NCBI GenBank assembly: GCA_035693105.1
Contig: DASSHC010000200.1
Coordinates: 1 to 6,489, forward strand
Direction of reading: 5' to 3'
DNA length: 6,489 bases
Source: DASSHC01 sp035693105
GTDB lineage: Bacteria > Chloroflexota > Chloroflexia > Thermomicrobiales > Thermomicrobiaceae
Shown here: piece by piece, positions 5,953 through 6,489 of the stretch
Layout of the letters: every line of letters starts with the position of its first letter
Numbering within the stretch: position 1 is the stretch's first letter
Position numbers and translations under genes: made by a program
The notes under the pieces: generated by a model
Seen by the model: only the letters and a program-made list of their open reading frames with translations
The model's database searches: none
Told to the model about the DNA's origin: nothing

Positions 5953-5958
5953 ATTATC
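5953..5958 (-). promoter_or_regulatory. Candidate -10 element for the 5467-5877 gene
   Basis: The minus strand reads GATAAT, a 5-of-6 match to TATAAT in an otherwise GC-rich spacer, about 75 bases upstream of ATG 5877. No convincing -35 is visible. The same bases read TATTAT on the plus strand (5952-5957), so direction is not certain. Confidence 0.3.
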
Positions 5959-6000
5959 GGGGAGGGTGCCTTGCGAGGACGTTGGGTGCCGCTCGTCGTT

Positions 6001-6116
6001 GGATCCCTCGACTGCCCTCGGGATGACAGGGTAAGGAATGGGGCCTACCGGACGAGGCCAGTCGTCGCCGTCCGCCTCAAACTCACCCTGTCATCCCGAG
6101 GGCAGTCGAGGGATCC
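6001..6116. repeat. Perfect 32-bp inverted repeat with 52-bp spacer
   Basis: Positions 6001-6032 are the exact reverse complement of 6085-6116, leaving a 52-base spacer. The arm core reads CTCGGGATGACAGGGT, and within each arm ATCCC and GGGAT can also pair (6003-6007 with 6020-6024 in the left arm). The sequence could therefore form one long hairpin or two small ones. The spacer has its own small stem, GGCCT 6042-6046 with AGGCC 6055-6059. GAGGAC at 5975-5980 and GTCCTC at 6117-6122 continue the symmetry after a 20-base offset on the left side. The arms resemble short dispersed intergenic repeats of the TCATCCCGAG...GAGGGATCC type that I recall from several GC-rich phyla. No transposase is present. 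Confidence 0.9.
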
Positions 6117-6156
6117 GTCCTCACACGCCACCCGAGCCTTTCGATAGGCGCCGCCC

Positions 6157-6176
6157 CTCTCCCAGCATCGGGAGAG
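6157..6176 (-). terminator. Stem-loop downstream of the right-edge minus gene, possible terminator
   Basis: CTCTCCC 6157-6163 pairs perfectly with GGGAGAG 6170-6176 around a six-base loop. It lies about 40 bases beyond the stop of the minus-strand gene ending at 6215. No T-tract follows, so an intrinsic terminator is only possible. Confidence 0.35.
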
Positions 6177-6214
6177 TCTCCGTGCGGGCTGGGGACTCCG
6201 TGCGTGAGGGCCGG

Positions 6215-6489
6215 TCAGTGCGGCGGGCCGGGCAGGCGGACGCTGAGGAGCGCGTTGCCGTTCAGGATGTAGGCCGTACCCAGCACGTCGTCCACGCTGA
6301 GGGCGCGGATGTCGTTGAAGGGCGGGCCGTCGCTGCCGGCGACGAACTGCTGCACCAGGTTGCCCGAGCTGCGCTCCAGCCGCAGGATGCGGCCGCGCTC
6401 GGCGATGTAGACGTAGGGCCGGTCGGTCTGCAGCGAGAGCGCCAGCGCGTGCGTCACCGGCGGCACGGCGTGCGGGGTCATGGTCGATT
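6215..6489 (-). CDS. C-terminal end of a probable beta-propeller-like protein (5' part outside window)
   Basis: The frame ends at TGA (6217-6215) and stays open through the right edge, so about 91 codons of a longer gene are seen. The ATG at 6481 is probably internal: the frame continues upstream of it and no ribosome site is visible in the few bases available. The sequence has repeating strand patterns such as RPYVYIAERGRILRLERSSGNLVQQFV and IRALSVDDVLGTAYILNGNALLSVRLP. This is the hydrophobic-strand, Asp/Gly-turn style of NHL, SMP-30 or YVTN-like propeller blades. The protein ends immediately after the last strand (LPGPPH). No catalytic residue can be assigned. Function is unknown; a propeller at the end of a larger, perhaps membrane or secreted, protein is inference. 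Confidence 0.6.
   Translation of the reverse strand, partial: STMTPHAVPPVTHALALSLQTDRPYVYIAERGRILRLERSSGNLVQQFVAGSDGPPFNDIRALSVDDVLGTAYILNGNALLSVRLPGPPH

Larger units (their letters stand above)
5878..6214. other. Gene-free region of 337 bp between two minus-strand genes
   Basis: No open frame here looks coding. In order it holds the leader of the small minus-strand gene, a candidate -10 at 5953-5958, the perfect 32-bp inverted repeat at 6001-6116 and a 7-bp stem-loop at 6157-6176. A 9-bp direct repeat, CTCCGTGCG, occurs at 6178-6186 and 6196-6204. The 3' end of the next minus-strand gene follows at 6215. No tRNA or recognisable small RNA was seen. Confidence 0.7.

Overview
This is a GC-rich stretch of bacterial chromosome (roughly two-thirds GC by eye, strongly GC-biased third codon positions, GTG starts, Shine-Dalgarno sites in front of most genes). 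Gene content and style (a holB-PSP1 pair, high GC, short hairpin-forming intergenic repeats) suggest a member of the Chloroflexota, perhaps a Thermomicrobia/Sphaerobacter-like lineage. That placement is inference from general impression and no marker in the window proves it.

Layout. The left edge holds the 3' end of a SixA-type histidine phosphatase (+). Next is a 132-bp inverted-repeat element whose left terminus supplies that gene's last codon and stop. An NAD(P)-dependent aldehyde dehydrogenase follows on the minus strand. A short divergent region with four copies of a 7-bp tandem repeat separates it from a standalone RelA/SpoT-type HD hydrolase (+). Then comes a compact plus-strand gene set: a two-TM membrane protein with a NERD-like domain, holB (DNA polymerase III delta prime) and a PSP1-family protein that overlaps holB. 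A small conserved-looking protein of unknown function (-) converges on it with a 17-bp gap. A 337-bp gene-free region contains a perfect 32-bp inverted repeat. The right edge holds the C-terminal end of a probable beta-propeller-like protein (-).

Functionally most of this is housekeeping: clamp loading (HolB), the PSP1 partner often encoded beside it, possible alarmone hydrolysis, aldehyde oxidation and phosphohistidine turnover. I found no CRISPR array, tRNA or rRNA gene, transposase, toxin-antitoxin pair or phage gene, and no clear new multi-gene system. The items most worth a second look are the two intergenic inverted-repeat elements, the PSP1 protein that seems to lack the family's cysteine-rich centre, and the NERD-like membrane protein with altered active-site residues placed directly ahead of holB.
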